A stretch of DNA of 64,000 bases, from positions 186,001 through 250,000 of the forward strand of contig CAVRMF010000029.1 of NCBI GenBank assembly GCA_963721905.1, written 5' to 3'. Shown here one piece after another: positions 28,921 to 38,588 of this stretch (its first letter is position 1; each line of letters begins with the position of its first letter). The notes under the pieces were generated by a model. It ran no database searches and was not told the origin of the DNA. It saw only the letters and a list, made by a program, of their open reading frames with translations. This DNA is from Roseiarcus sp963721905. GTDB lineage: Bacteria; Pseudomonadota; Alphaproteobacteria; Rhizobiales; Beijerinckiaceae. Position numbers and translations under genes: made by a program.

Positions 28921-29934
28921 TCACGCCTCCATCGCTTTGAGAAGCGCCTGGCCGACGCGCGCGGGGCCGGGGAAATAGTCCCATTCCTCCGCATGCGGAT
29001 ACGGCGTGTCCCACCCCGCGATGCGCTGGATCGGCGCTTCGAGCGAATAAAAGCAGCGCTCCATCACCTGCGCGGCGAGTTCGGCGCCGAAGCCGGAGGT
29101 CAGCGTCGCCTCATGCACGATGACGCAGCGGCCGGTCTTCTCGACCGAGCCTACGATCGCGTCGATGTCGAGCGGGATCAGCGAGCGCAGATCGATGATC
29201 TCCGCGTCGACGCCTGTCTCCTCCGCCGCGGCCTCCGCGACATGCGCCATCGTGCCGTATGAGATGACCGTCACGGATTTTCCCTCGCGCCTCACTGCGG
29301 CCTTGCCGAGCGGCACGACATAGCGGCCCGCCGGAACTTCGCTCAACGGGTGCTTCGCCCAGGGAGTGATCGGCTGGTCGGGATGGCCGAAGAACGGGCC
29401 GTTATAGAGCCGCTTCGGCTCGAGAAAGATCACCGGATCGTCGTCCTCGATCGAAGCGATCAGCAGGCCCTTGGCGTCGTAAGGATTCGAGGGGATGACG
29501 GTTTTGAGGCCGCAGACATGGGTGAACAGCGCCTCCGGGCTCTGGCTATGCGTCTGGCCGCCGTAGATGCCGCCGCCGCAGGGCATGCGGATGACGATCG
29601 GGGCGAAGAACTCGCCGCCCGAGCGGTAGCGGAGCCGCGCGGCCTCCGACACGATCTGGTCGTATCCGGGATAGACGTAGTCGGCGAACTGGATCTCGGC
29701 GACCGGCCGAAGCCCATAAGCGCCCATGCCGATGGCGACGCCGACGATGCCGGACTCGTTGATCGGCGCGTCGAAGCAGCGCGACTTGCCGTATTTGCGC
29801 TGGAGCCCCTCGGTGCAGCGGAAAACGCCGCCGAAATAGCCGACATCCTCGCCGAACACCACGACGCTCTCGTCCTCGGCCATCTTGCAATCCATCGCGT
29901 CGCGGATCGCCTCGACCATGGATAGGCGCGGCAT
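28921..29934 (-). CDS. bkdA2: Branched-chain 2-oxoacid dehydrogenase E1 beta
   Basis: This is the beta subunit of the thiamine-diphosphate decarboxylase that acts on keto acids from Val, Leu and Ile. It has 337 residues. The transketolase-type pyrimidine-binding domain shows VVVFGEDVGYFGGVFRCTEGL near 25-45 and PINESGIVGVAIGMGAYGLRPVAE near 77-100, followed by a transketolase C-terminal domain. It lies 3 bases from both flanking genes, so the four bkd genes form one tight operon. Confidence 0.95.
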   Translation of the reverse strand: MPRLSMVEAIRDAMDCKMAEDESVVVFGEDVGYFGGVFRCTEGLQRKYGKSRCFDAPINESGIVGVAIGMGAYGLRPVAEIQFADYVYPGYDQIVSEAARLRYRSGGEFFAPIVIRMPCGGGIYGGQTHSQSPEALFTHVCGLKTVIPSNPYDAKGLLIASIEDDDPVIFLEPKRLYNGPFFGHPDQPITPWAKHPLSEVPAGRYVVPLGKAAVRREGKSVTVISYGTMAHVAEAAAEETGVDAEIIDLRSLIPLDIDAIVGSVEKTGRCVIVHEATLTSGFGAELAAQVMERCFYSLEAPIQRIAGWDTPYPHAEEWDYFPGPARVGQALLKAMEA

Positions 29935-29937
29935 CTT

Positions 29938-31164
29938 TCAGACTCCAAGCTGCTGGCGCTGCTCGCGCAAGTGCCGCGGCATCTCCTTGTAGACGTCCTC
30001 GAACATCGTCGCCGGGCTCGGCTTCGGCCCGTCGTGCAGGGTGCCGTGGCTTTCCGCCTCCTTCGCCGCCTCCAGCACTTCCGCGTCGACCTCGGCCTGC
30101 ATCTGCTTCTGCCGCTCCTCGCTCCAATATCCGTGCAGGACGAGGTGGGTCTTGAGGCGCTGGATAGGATCACCGAGCGGCCAGGCGGCGCCCTCGTCCT
30201 TGGGGCGGTATTTCGACGGATCGTCCGAGGTCGAATGCGCGCCAGCGCGATAGGTGACCCATTCGATGAGCGTCGGGCCAAGATTGGCCCGCGCCCGCTC
30301 GACTGCCCAGAGCGAGGCGGCGTAGACGGCGAGATAGTCGTTGCCGTCGACCCTGAGCGAGGGGATGCCGTAGCCGTGGGCACGGGCGGCGAATTTGGCG
30401 GCTTCGCCCCCCGCGATGCCCTGATAGGACGAGATCGCCCACTGGTTGTTGACGATGTTGAGGATCACCGGCGGCCGGTAGACGGAGGCGAAAACGAGGG
30501 CCGAGTGGAAGTCGGTCTCCGCGGTTGCGCCGTCGCCGATCCAGCCCGAGGCGATGCGCGTGTCGCCCGCGATCGCCGAGGCCATCGCCCAGCCGACGGC
30601 CTGCGGATACTGGGTGCCCAGATTGCCGGACACGGTGAAGAAACCGGCCTCTTTGGACGAATAGAGTCCGGGGAGCTGGCGCCCCTTCAGCCGGTCCTTC
30701 TCGTTCGAGAAGATCTCGCACATCATGTCGCCCAGTGGCCAGCCGGCCGCAATCAAGAGGCCCTGCTGGCGGTAGGTCGGAAAGCACATGTCTCCGGGCT
30801 CCAGCGCCTTGCGATGAGCGCAGGCGATCCCCTCCTCACCGAGGCAGGTGATGTAGAAGGACGTCTTGCCTTGGCGCTGCGAGAGCAGCATGCGCGCGTC
30901 GAAGGCGCGCGTCAGCATCATGTCGCGCAGGCCCTTGCGCAATTCGTCGGCCGAAAGCGCGCCGGCCCAGTCGCCGACCGCCTCGCCCTTGTCATCGAGC
31001 ACGCGGATCATTGTATAGGCGAAGTCGCGGATTTCCGATGGATTGACCTCGATCGGGGGCTTTGGAACCTCGCCGGCCTCAGGCACGTTGACATGGCTGA
31101 AATCGGGCCGCCCGCCCGGCCGCACGCTGGGTTCGGGCACATGCAGCGAAAGGCGTCCGCTCAT
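29938..31164 (-). CDS. bkdA1: Branched-chain 2-oxoacid dehydrogenase E1 alpha
   Basis: The 408-residue alpha subunit binds thiamine diphosphate through GDGATAETDFHSALVFASVYRPPVILNIVNNQWAIS (a GDG-x-NN motif near residues 205-240). The N-terminal extension of about 45 residues and the segment YRQQGLLIAAGWPL are typical of the branched-chain type. It is the first gene of the operon bkdA1-bkdA2-bkdB-lpd. No Lrp-type BkdR activator is adjacent; the upstream 240 bases are the likely promoter region. Confidence 0.95.
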   Translation of the reverse strand: MSGRLSLHVPEPSVRPGGRPDFSHVNVPEAGEVPKPPIEVNPSEIRDFAYTMIRVLDDKGEAVGDWAGALSADELRKGLRDMMLTRAFDARMLLSQRQGKTSFYITCLGEEGIACAHRKALEPGDMCFPTYRQQGLLIAAGWPLGDMMCEIFSNEKDRLKGRQLPGLYSSKEAGFFTVSGNLGTQYPQAVGWAMASAIAGDTRIASGWIGDGATAETDFHSALVFASVYRPPVILNIVNNQWAISSYQGIAGGEAAKFAARAHGYGIPSLRVDGNDYLAVYAASLWAVERARANLGPTLIEWVTYRAGAHSTSDDPSKYRPKDEGAAWPLGDPIQRLKTHLVLHGYWSEERQKQMQAEVDAEVLEAAKEAESHGTLHDGPKPSPATMFEDVYKEMPRHLREQRQQLGV

Positions 31165-31407
31165 TTACGCGTTCCTGTTAGCCGCAACCGAAATGCGTGC
31201 TCAAGGGCGGCATCTTAGCGCCCGGAGCGAACGCTTGTCATGCGCCCGGCGCTCCGCGAGAAGCCGCTTTATTTCGCAAGCCGGCCGATCAGATAAGCAC
31301 GGTCCGAGCCTGCGCTTCGACTGTGACGAGGCTCACGGTGGTTAACGAATCGTTATGCTCAAATAACCTTGAAACGCGCAACGCGGGACAATTTGAGAGG
31401 GTTTCAG
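31165..31407. promoter_or_regulatory. Divergent intergenic region upstream of the bkd operon
   Basis: About 240 bases separate the bkdA1 start from a small plus-strand gene. The part at 31320-31400 is AT-richer. No repeat or clear operator was recognised. It must hold the bkd promoter. Confidence 0.4.
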
Positions 31408-31620
31408 ATGTTGTATCGGCAACGTTCCCGTGGGCTTCGGCTCGGGGTTGACCTCGAGGCGGCGACTCTATTTTCCAATTTGGGCGCGGACGCCTACTGG
31501 GTCGCGCGCCGGCGCGCGGAAGAAGCGAGCGACGAGGATCTGGCGAAAGACTGGAGCCGGGTCGCCGCTGCGATCGCGCGCAAGTCGAGACCTTCCCTGC
31601 TCGCCGCGATGTTTCACTAG
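31408..31620 (+). CDS. Small conserved-looking protein of unknown function
   Basis: This is a 70-residue basic protein from the second ATG of the frame (MLYRQRSRGLRLG), preceded by GAGAGG. It has AYWVARRRAEEASDEDLAKDWSRVAAAIARKS, a charged helical stretch with an xARxRxxEAS...WxRVAxAIAR pattern. From memory this is seen in short proteins of Hyphomicrobiales, but no function is known. There is no membrane segment or signal peptide. It is 130 bases upstream of the tRNA gene. Confidence 0.55.
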   Translation: MLYRQRSRGLRLGVDLEAATLFSNLGADAYWVARRRAEEASDEDLAKDWSRVAAAIARKSRPSLLAAMFH

Positions 31621-31710
31621 CCGTTGGCGCCTCAATCGGGCGCCGCAGGCCGATGCTCCAGGTTGCGCCGGCGGCGCGCCGAATGCAACGTTGAGCGCCG
31701 CGCGCCGCCA

Positions 31711-31739
31711 TTGACATCCGCCCGCCGCCGCCCCTAAGA
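31711..31739 (+). promoter_or_regulatory. Promoter of tRNA-Leu
   Basis: TTGACA (31711-31716) and CTAAGA (31734-31739) are spaced by 17 bases. The predicted transcript starts about 5 bases before the mature tRNA. The -10 is weak compared with TATAAT but similar to the brnT -10. Confidence 0.5.
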
Positions 31740-31750
31740 GACGCGCCCGT

Positions 31751-31835
31751 GCCCAGGTGGCGGAATTGGTAGACGCACTGGTTTCAGGTACCAGCGGTGC
31801 AAGCCGTGAAGGTTCGAGTCCTTTCCTGGGCACCA
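31751..31835 (+). tRNA. tRNA-Leu (CAG)
   Basis: This is an 85-base class II tRNA including an encoded CCA end. The acceptor arms GCCCAGG and CCTGGGC pair perfectly. The anticodon arm is CTGGT-TTCAGGT-ACCAG, giving anticodon CAG. The long variable arm typical of tRNA-Leu is present, and the T-arm loop contains TTCGAGT. No integrase or duplicated 3' end was seen downstream, so the gene shows no sign of being an integration site here. Confidence 0.97.
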
Positions 31836-31961
31836 CCTTAGGCTTCTTAGACGTCGCTCTTCGTCCAAAAGTCTCCTAAAATCAATGGATTATGCCGCTG
31901 TTGGCGTCCAACACCGTGCGGAGCGGCTCGTGCTCCGGGAGGCAGCGCGTCAGCCGGTTCT

Positions 31962-32624
31962 TCAACGCTCCACGCGGCGGCCAAGATCACCCGCCAGGAT
32001 ATGGATGCTCAACAGCAGCACCCAAAGCGGAAAGAGCGCGAAACTCCAGCGGAGGAACGAGCTGCCGATAAGCAGCAGGGCCGCCAGAAGGTAACCGAGC
32101 CCGGCGAGCCAGCGCGGCGCGAATCGTGTCGACATCGCGACCGTCGAGGTGGAGATCATGAACACGCCGGCCATCTTGACCATGTAGACGTTGACGAGGC
32201 TAACGGAGACCGCCCGGGCGAAGCGAAAGGCGGGCGAGGCGCCGAACGCAGCTGGTTCGTCTCCGAATGCGGCCAGCATCGCGCCGACGACCGCCGCGGC
32301 GACGAACAGCATGCCCAAGAACAGGAGGCCGCTTCCGAAAAATACGGTTGCAAAAAAGCGATCCTCGCGCTGGCCGAGCTGGTCGCGAATGACGCCGATG
32401 AACCACAAAAAGGCGATCCCGGCGAACGGCAACAAATTGAGCGCGAGCTGAATGACGCTCGCGTTGGCGGCGACCCACGCGCCCGACGCCAGCGGGTCGG
32501 CGGGGATCGCGCTCCAGAGCAACCCGAAACTCGCCAGGGTCAGCAGCGAAAAGACGACGCCCGCGATGGCGGCGGCCTTCGGGGTTTTCAGTCCGGCCTC
32601 GGTCAGCCCGTCAACCCGGCTCAT
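31962..32624 (-). CDS. Predicted integral membrane protein, unknown function
   Basis: The 220-residue protein has about six hydrophobic segments (near residues 18-38, 55-77, 90-118, 135-158, 165-190 and 195-212) with short loops. One loop is acidic and polar (FGDEPAAFGASPAF), and the motif SLVNVYMVKMAGVFMISTST is notable. No catalytic motif or known transporter signature was recognised. It is downstream of the tRNA on the opposite strand and separated from the DUF2252 gene by 106 bases. Confidence 0.7.
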   Translation of the reverse strand: MSRVDGLTEAGLKTPKAAAIAGVVFSLLTLASFGLLWSAIPADPLASGAWVAANASVIQLALNLLPFAGIAFLWFIGVIRDQLGQREDRFFATVFFGSGLLFLGMLFVAAAVVGAMLAAFGDEPAAFGASPAFRFARAVSVSLVNVYMVKMAGVFMISTSTVAMSTRFAPRWLAGLGYLLAALLLIGSSFLRWSFALFPLWVLLLSIHILAGDLGRRVER

Positions 32625-32730
32625 GCTCTCAACTCTTTCGGCCGACGCTCGAACCGACTGTTTGGATCGCGGCCCCTGAAGACTCTACTCCCGGCGCGAA
32701 CGGTCGAGTCGACGTCAAAAAATCACGGGC

Positions 32731-34144
32731 TCAATCCTCCGACACAACCGCTATTCGACCCTCGCGGATCGCCTTCACGAAGGCGCGGTAGTCGCGAAGG
32801 TTCTGGTCGGCGTATTCGACCGCGAACTCGCACACGGCGTCATCGAAGGTTGTATTGGAGCCCATGTAGCCCGCGATCATCGCCGAATCGCCGGACCGCG
32901 CATGCGCCCGAGCCAGCGCCCAGGCGCAAAGCTTGCCGTACTCCCGCAGCATCGTAACATCCCAGTCCTCCAGGACGGCGGAAATCTTCGCGTCGCGAAG
33001 CTGGCGGAAATAATAGTCGCGGCCGTTCTGCCCGCGCGTCCAGCCGAGGAAAATGTCGCTCGCCGACTGCATGAGGCGTTGGCCCGCCACGACCCGCTCG
33101 CCCTGGTTCGTGTGCAGGGATTTGCCGGCGTAAGGCTCGAGCACCGACTTTCGGGCCTCCTTGACCTGCAGGAAAATCGGATCGTCGTCGGCCGCCATGA
33201 ACAGTCCGAGAGCGCAGTACGTGCCGACGCTGCCTACGCCGACAACCTTGATCGCGAAGTCGAACAGGTGGAAGCGGTCGAAGAGCGTCCGAACATGCTC
33301 GGGCAACGACTTCCGATAGCGTTCGAGCGCGTCGGCGTATCCCGACGCGACGCCCGGGGCCTGCTTTTCGGTGGGGTGGAAGATCAGCGGCGGCTCGTCC
33401 TTGATCCTTGGCGCCGAGCCGTAGTGCCCGACCAGCTTGGGGAACAGGCTGTCCGGCAGGCTTTTCCGGCGCGCCTGCTCGAACTCTTTGCCTCACGCGC
33501 TCCACCTCCTCGCCGGTCGGCAGGACTTTGAGAACGCGGTCGAGGTCGATGCGATCGTACCAGACGTCCAAGGCGCGCATCGACGCATAGTCGATCATTC
33601 GTTCGCGATAGGAGCACACAGCTTCCGTCGCCGCCTTCGCCGCCTCGCTGTCGAGCAAATTGATATGATGGCCCGCGATGACGATGCTGGCCGCAAGGCG
33701 CTTGACGTCCCACTCCCACGGCGCCGGCAGAGTTTCGTCGAAATCATTGATGTCGAAGAAGATGTTGCGCTCCGGCGTGGCGAAACCGCCGAAATTCATC
33801 AGATGAGCGTCGCCGCACGCCTGCACGCGAAGTCCGGAGGCGGGGGTGGAGGCCAGGTCCGCCGCCATGACCGCGGCCGAGCCGCGATAGAAGGCGAAGG
33901 GCGATTGCGACATACGCCCGAAGCGGATCGGGATCAGCTCCGGAATCCGGCTTTCATTGGACTCGTGCAGAAGCTCGATCGGATCGCGCCGGTCCCTGGG
34001 CGACTTCCAGCCGCCATGCGCAGCGCGCGGCGCGGCGTCGCGCAGCGCCTTCCCCGCGGCGCGCCGCTCGTCCGCGGATGTGTATCCGCCGGGGAGACCC
34101 GCGGCGGCGTTCGTCGGCTCATGGTTCGGTTTCGCCCTGCGCAT
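32731..34144 (-). pseudogene. DUF2252 family protein, one frame break
   Basis: DUF2252 proteins have a kinase-like look but no known function. The N-terminal part (start at 34144) shows CGDAHLMNFGGFATPERN and FDINDFDETLPAPWEWDVKRLA, and the C-terminal part shows HLFDFAIKVVGVGSVGT and WTRGQNGRDYYFRQLRD. The frames join near 33487-33489, where deleting one A of a triple A on the coding strand restores QEFEQARRKSL. The length of 1414 is one over a multiple of three, so a repaired protein has 470 residues. All family blocks are present, which favours a recent mutation or a sequencing error over old decay. Confidence 0.8.
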
Positions 34145-34215
34145 GCCTGCGCTCCAAGTCCCTTCGCGTCGGCGATCGCGTCACGCTATCAAGGAAGTCC
34201 ACCGACCTCCAGAAC

Positions 34216-34998
34216 TCACGCAATCAAATTGACCCCTCCGTCGACATAGACCGTGTCGCCGGTGATCCTCTTCGCCAGCGGAGTCGCCAGATAGGCGCAG
34301 GCGAAGCCGACGTCCATGATGTCGACAAGCTCGCCTATCGGCGCTTTTTGCGCTGCTTCATTCAGCAGGAGTTCAAAGTCTTTCAGACCCGACGCGGCCC
34401 GCGTCTTGAGCGGACCCGGCGAAATCGCATGGACCCGTATTCCTTGAGGCCCAAGTTCATAGGCCAGATACCGGCACACCGCTTCCAGCGCCGCCTTCAC
34501 CGGGCCCATGACATTGTAGTTCGGCACCACTCGGTTCGCGCCGTAGTAGCTCATCGCGAACATCGTCCCGCCATTCGTCATCAACGGGGCGGCGAGTTTC
34601 GCCATGCGAACGAAGGAATGGCACGAAACGTCCATCGCCTTGGCAAAACCTTCGGCCGAACAGTTGAGAATCCCCCCTTGAAGATCGGCCTTGGGCGCGA
34701 AGGCGATCGAATGCACCAGGATGTCGAGCCGGCCCCACTTTGAACGGATCTGGTCGAACATCGCTTCGAGCTGTCCGGGAACCGTGACGTCCACTTCGCC
34801 GACGATCGCCGCCTCGAGTTCCCGCGCAAGCGGTTCGACATGCTTTCTCGCCTTTTCGTTCAGCCAGGACATGGCGAGCTCCGCGCCGACGGTGCGAAAA
34901 GCTTTCGCGCATCCGTACGCGATGGAATCGTCGTTGGCCACGCCAATGACGAGCGCCTTCTGTCCCGCAAGGACCGGGCGGAATGATGCGTCGCTCAT
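34216..34998 (-). CDS. fabI: Enoyl-[acyl-carrier-protein] reductase FabI-like
   Basis: This short-chain-dehydrogenase-fold enoyl-ACP reductase (260 residues) uses NADH in the last step of fatty acid elongation. FabI features are the GVANDDSIAYGCAKAF cofactor segment near 19-34, HSIAFAPK near 95, and the Y-x6-K catalytic pair in YNVMGPVK near 157-164. The ATG at 34998 is preceded by AGGGAGAAG, so the in-frame GTG 12 bases upstream was not chosen. It ends an operon with a phosphotransacetylase-like gene and a DUF3141 gene, so it is probably an accessory copy rather than the sole FabI. Confidence 0.9.
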   Translation of the reverse strand: MSDASFRPVLAGQKALVIGVANDDSIAYGCAKAFRTVGAELAMSWLNEKARKHVEPLARELEAAIVGEVDVTVPGQLEAMFDQIRSKWGRLDILVHSIAFAPKADLQGGILNCSAEGFAKAMDVSCHSFVRMAKLAAPLMTNGGTMFAMSYYGANRVVPNYNVMGPVKAALEAVCRYLAYELGPQGIRVHAISPGPLKTRAASGLKDFELLLNEAAQKAPIGELVDIMDVGFACAYLATPLAKRITGDTVYVDGGVNLIA

Positions 34999-35006
34999 CT
35001 TCTCCC

Positions 35007-35972
35007 TCACTGCACCGTATGGACCGCAGCCTTGCGCTTTGCGGCCGCGACCATGACGGCGACGGCGCAGGAAGCGAGGCGGCTCGAAAGCGAATCGGCG
35101 CGGCTGGTGAGAATGACCGGCACCCGCGCGCCGAGCACGATTCCTGCGGCGTCCGCCTTCGCCAGGAACGAGAGGCTCTTGGCGAGCATATTACCGGCCT
35201 CGAGGTCTGGAACCACGAGAATGTTCGCGCGCCCCGCAACCGGGGATGTGATCTTCTTGATCGCCGCAGCTTCAGGGCTGATCGCGTTGTCGAGCGCGAG
35301 CGGTCCGTCGAGGATCGCGCCTGTGATCTGCCCGCGCTCCGCCATTTTGCACAGGGCCGCGGCTTCGATTGTGGAAGGGACCTTCGTCGTCACGGTCTCC
35401 ATCGCGCTTAAGATCGCCACCCGAACCTCGTCCGCGCCCATCGCGTGCGCCAGATCGATCGCGTTCTGGATGATGTCGACTTTCACATCGAGATCGGGGG
35501 CGATATTGACCGCAGCGTCTGTGATGATGAGAGGGTCCGGATGGCCCGGCACGTCCATGATGAAGCAGTGGCTGATTCTGCGCTCGGTGCGAATTCCGCT
35601 TGCGCTCGAAACGACCGCGCCCATCAGCTCATCGGTATGGAGGCTGCCCTTCATGAGCGCTTCCGCTCTCCCGGCGCGCACCAATTCCACAGCCTTGGCC
35701 GCCGACGCATGGCTGTGTTCCGCGTCCACCAGCTCCACGCCTCCAAGGTCGACACCGGCCTCATCAGCGGCGCGGCGGATGCGCTCGACGGGACCGACCA
35801 GTATCGGATCGATCAGGTGCAGCCGCATCGCCTCGCCCACTCCGCGCATGGACGACTCGTCGCAAGGGTGCGCGACAGCCACCTTGATCGCCGCCTGCTT
35901 CTGGGCGGCTGCAATGAGCTGTTCGTATCTTTCGTGACGCGTCGCCGCAGCGTCTCCCGGCCCGTCAACCAT
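35007..35972 (-). CDS. Phosphate acetyl/butyryltransferase family protein
   Basis: This 321-residue protein belongs to the phosphotransacetylase/phosphotransbutyrylase group, which exchanges CoA thioesters and acyl phosphates. Recognisable blocks are IKVAVAHPCDESSMRGVGEA, EALMKGSLHTDELMGAVV, CFIMDVPGHPDPLIITDAAVNIAPD and LVVPDLEAGNMLAKSL. Related proteins are often labelled bifunctional enoyl-CoA hydratase/phosphate acetyltransferase. Its ATG overlaps the DUF3141 stop by 8 bases, and its stop is 8 bases before the fabI start. The acetate kinase gene often found in this operon is absent. Confidence 0.88.
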   Translation of the reverse strand: MVDGPGDAAATRHERYEQLIAAAQKQAAIKVAVAHPCDESSMRGVGEAMRLHLIDPILVGPVERIRRAADEAGVDLGGVELVDAEHSHASAAKAVELVRAGRAEALMKGSLHTDELMGAVVSSASGIRTERRISHCFIMDVPGHPDPLIITDAAVNIAPDLDVKVDIIQNAIDLAHAMGADEVRVAILSAMETVTTKVPSTIEAAALCKMAERGQITGAILDGPLALDNAISPEAAAIKKITSPVAGRANILVVPDLEAGNMLAKSLSFLAKADAAGIVLGARVPVILTSRADSLSSRLASCAVAVMVAAAKRKAAVHTVQ

Positions 35973-38137
35973 TGGCTTTCCTCGACTTCGTCGGCTTCGC
36001 GCCAAACAGTTTCTCGACCCGCGCGAGGCGACGCTCGCCGTCCAGGTCCAGCGCGCCCGCGGCGCCGGCGAGCTGGCGCAGCGCATCGAGCGCCGCGGTG
36101 GTTTCCGATTCGTCCGTCTGCAGCAGTTTCGGCAGGGCGGCGATCGCGCGCTCTTCATCCTGGATGACAAGCTGGAGCTGCTCGTTCAGCATCTCCCGGA
36201 ATCGCGGGACGCTCAGGCGCTCGTTCGACTTGCGCGTCTCACGCATATTTTTCAGCATCCGGTAGCCCCGCTCGTCAAACCCGCCTTCGGGCCTTCGCAC
36301 ATAGATCAGCGCGCGTAGGATCGCTTCCTCGATTCCGCCTTCCTCGAATCTCTGGTCGAGGTCGAGCCGCAATTCGGCGGCGGCGGCCTCATGCACGAGA
36401 TCGCGCGCCGTGCGGTGGGACGTCTGATCGCCTGGGGCGCCGAGACCGACCATTGCCCGCAGCAGCGGCGACCCGTAGGTCGTGAGAAAGAACGCCTCGG
36501 TCATGCTGTCGCGGATTTCGCCCCAGCTCTCCAGGGTGGACGTGATCCAGGACGACGCCTGCTTCTCCATCGCGAGCAACGGATTGTCGGCGCTGACCGG
36601 CTTGCGGTTCGCGCGAACCTGCTCCGCCATCGGCTTGATCGCCGACATGAACGGGTTACGGTCGGAGAAGATCTCGAAGCGCAGACGGTTTGGGTGTAAG
36701 ACCCGCATCGCCTCGGCCATCGGCTCCGTGGCGGCGGCGCGAACCCAGGGTTCCGCGAAAGTGCGATAGAGTCCGAGATTGATCTCGGACAGTCGCGCGA
36801 CCGTCGCAAAGCGCTTGTCGTCCTCTGCGCTGTTGACGCCGAAGGCGCGAATGTCGTCGAGAGTTCGCGGCTCGAGGCGGAAGAGATACTTGCCGTCAAC
36901 GAGATTGCGGTTCGCAGTGTCCTCACCGACATCGTTGATGACCGCCTCATAAAGGCCGGGCGGCGTCGCCTCGATCATCTCCATGCAGGAGACGAACTCC
37001 CTGTGCTCCTTCGCCGCCACCTTGCCGGAGACGAAGATGCCTAGGTGCCCGATGGTGTGATGCAGCGAGTAGATGATCGTCTGCCCGCTGGCGACGATCT
37101 CCTCCGCGTCGTCATAGAGATCGAGAATCCAGTCCAGCGCCTGCTGCGGCGGGGTGATGTCGTCGCCCCACGAGCAGAAGCAGACGATCGGCGACTTGAT
37201 GTTGCGGAGATCGACGCGCACGCCGTCGGACGTCCGGATCTCGCCGGTCGAGAGCTTGTTGCCGACGAACAGGTTGTCGGCGATCCACTGCATCTCGCCG
37301 GCGTTCAATAGCACCGGGCTGCCCCACCAGGTCTCGAACTCGAGGAATCGCTCGGTCTCCGAATCGACCTTGGAATAGACGTTGTAGGCCTTTGTCCAAT
37401 AGGTGTTGGCGGGATTGAGCGACTCGAAATTGGCGACGAGGCCGGCGCCGTCGAAAATCCCTGCGCCCATGTCGCCTGCGAGCGCCGTGAGCCATGTTCC
37501 GCCCAGCGTCCCCCCGAGATAGCGCATGGGATTCTTGCCGCGAACCCCGGCCCAGTAGGAGAGCGGGGTTCCGGCCAGCATGATCACGCCCGCCAGCTCC
37601 GGCCGGACCGCCGCCGTCATCATGATTTGCCAGCCGGCCTGGCAATTGGCGATGACGATCGGCTTGCCCTCGGCCTCGGGATGTCGCTTCGCGACTTCCT
37701 CGAGGAAGACCGCCTCGGCGCGACAGACGTCTTCGATCGTCTGCCCCGTCATAGGTTTCGGCAGGAATCCGATGAAATAGACGGCGTGTCCTGCGCGGAG
37801 CGCCACGCCGATCTCGCTCTCGGGCTTCATGCCGCCGATTCCCGGTCCGTGACCCGCGCGCGGGTCGACGACCACGATCGGAGGCTTCGCGGGATCGATC
37901 GTCACGTCCGCCGAGGGGACGATGCGCACGAGCGCGTAATTGACCGGCCGGTCCAGCTTGCGGCCGTCGAGCACGACTTCGGCGGGGAAGCTCAGCACAT
38001 GCGGCGCTTCCTTGGCCGCCTGCGCAACCTGGATGTTGCCCCGCTCGTTGAGAAGTCTCGAGGAACAATACGCCACGCTGCCACGCGTCCGTCCAATATT
38101 GCGCGGCCGCGCCTAACGGTGACTTCTCCTGGGCCAT
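35965..38137 (-). pseudogene. DUF3141 family protein (PhaC-like alpha/beta hydrolase), one frame break
   Basis: This large protein is related to polyhydroxyalkanoate synthase. The alpha/beta hydrolase part shows IVVVDPRAGHGPGIGG, the nucleophile-elbow-like IANCQAGWQ (Cys in place of Ser), SWGDDITPPQQALDWI and LHHTIGHLGIF with the terminal His. The N-terminus MAQEKSPLGAAAQYWTDAWQRGVLFL lies in another frame starting at 38137. One extra base at about 38051-38060 breaks the gene, and the length of 2173 is one over a multiple of three (723 residues if repaired). An alternative is that translation starts after the break and the gene is functional but shorter (703 residues). Confidence 0.8.
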
Positions 38138-38588
38138 GAACGCCTCCTCGCCCGCCCGAGCGCCACAGCGAAAACCCGCTTACCTATCTTTCACGCGGGA
38201 CGCTATTCATCATTTCTAAAACGAACTCGTGAGGGGCCCATTGATGTTCGTCAAGTTTCTAGTCAAGCGGCGCACCCTGCCGCTGACGCAGATCAATGCG
38301 TATTCTGTCTCGATTGGAGAGCGAAAGCGACGCGAGTGTGCGCGCAACCCTCGCAGCGTCGGTCTTGCGGACTCGCTTCCGACCGAAGAAAGGGCGCAAG
38401 CGGCGCGGCGATATGTCGAGCACCTCGATCGTTCCGTCGAGGCCTCGCCGTTCGACGTCGAAGACCGGCGCATGTCGCTCCAGCAAGACCGGCAGGGCAT
38501 CGGCCTGTCCCGCTGCCCCATCGACATCGCCTGAGGCTGATCGGCTGTTGGATGCTTCCAGGACGCCGGCCGACGCTCCCAGTGGGCG
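38138..38588. other. 450-base region without a confident gene
   Basis: Several short open frames overlap here. The most protein-like is a minus-strand frame ending at 38259 (with LLERHAPVFDVERRGLDG and LDISPRRLRPFFGRKR), possibly about 75-110 residues, but start and homology are unclear. The upstream control region of the DUF3141 operon must lie near 38138-38220. Confidence 0.3.

Noticed and set aside
29971..31218. A 415-codon plus-strand frame opposite bkdA1
   Set aside because: It is antisense to a clear E1 alpha gene, with no recognisable domain.
31751..31961. tRNA-Leu as an integration site
   Set aside because: No integrase, no repeated tRNA 3' end and no foreign-looking cargo were found downstream.
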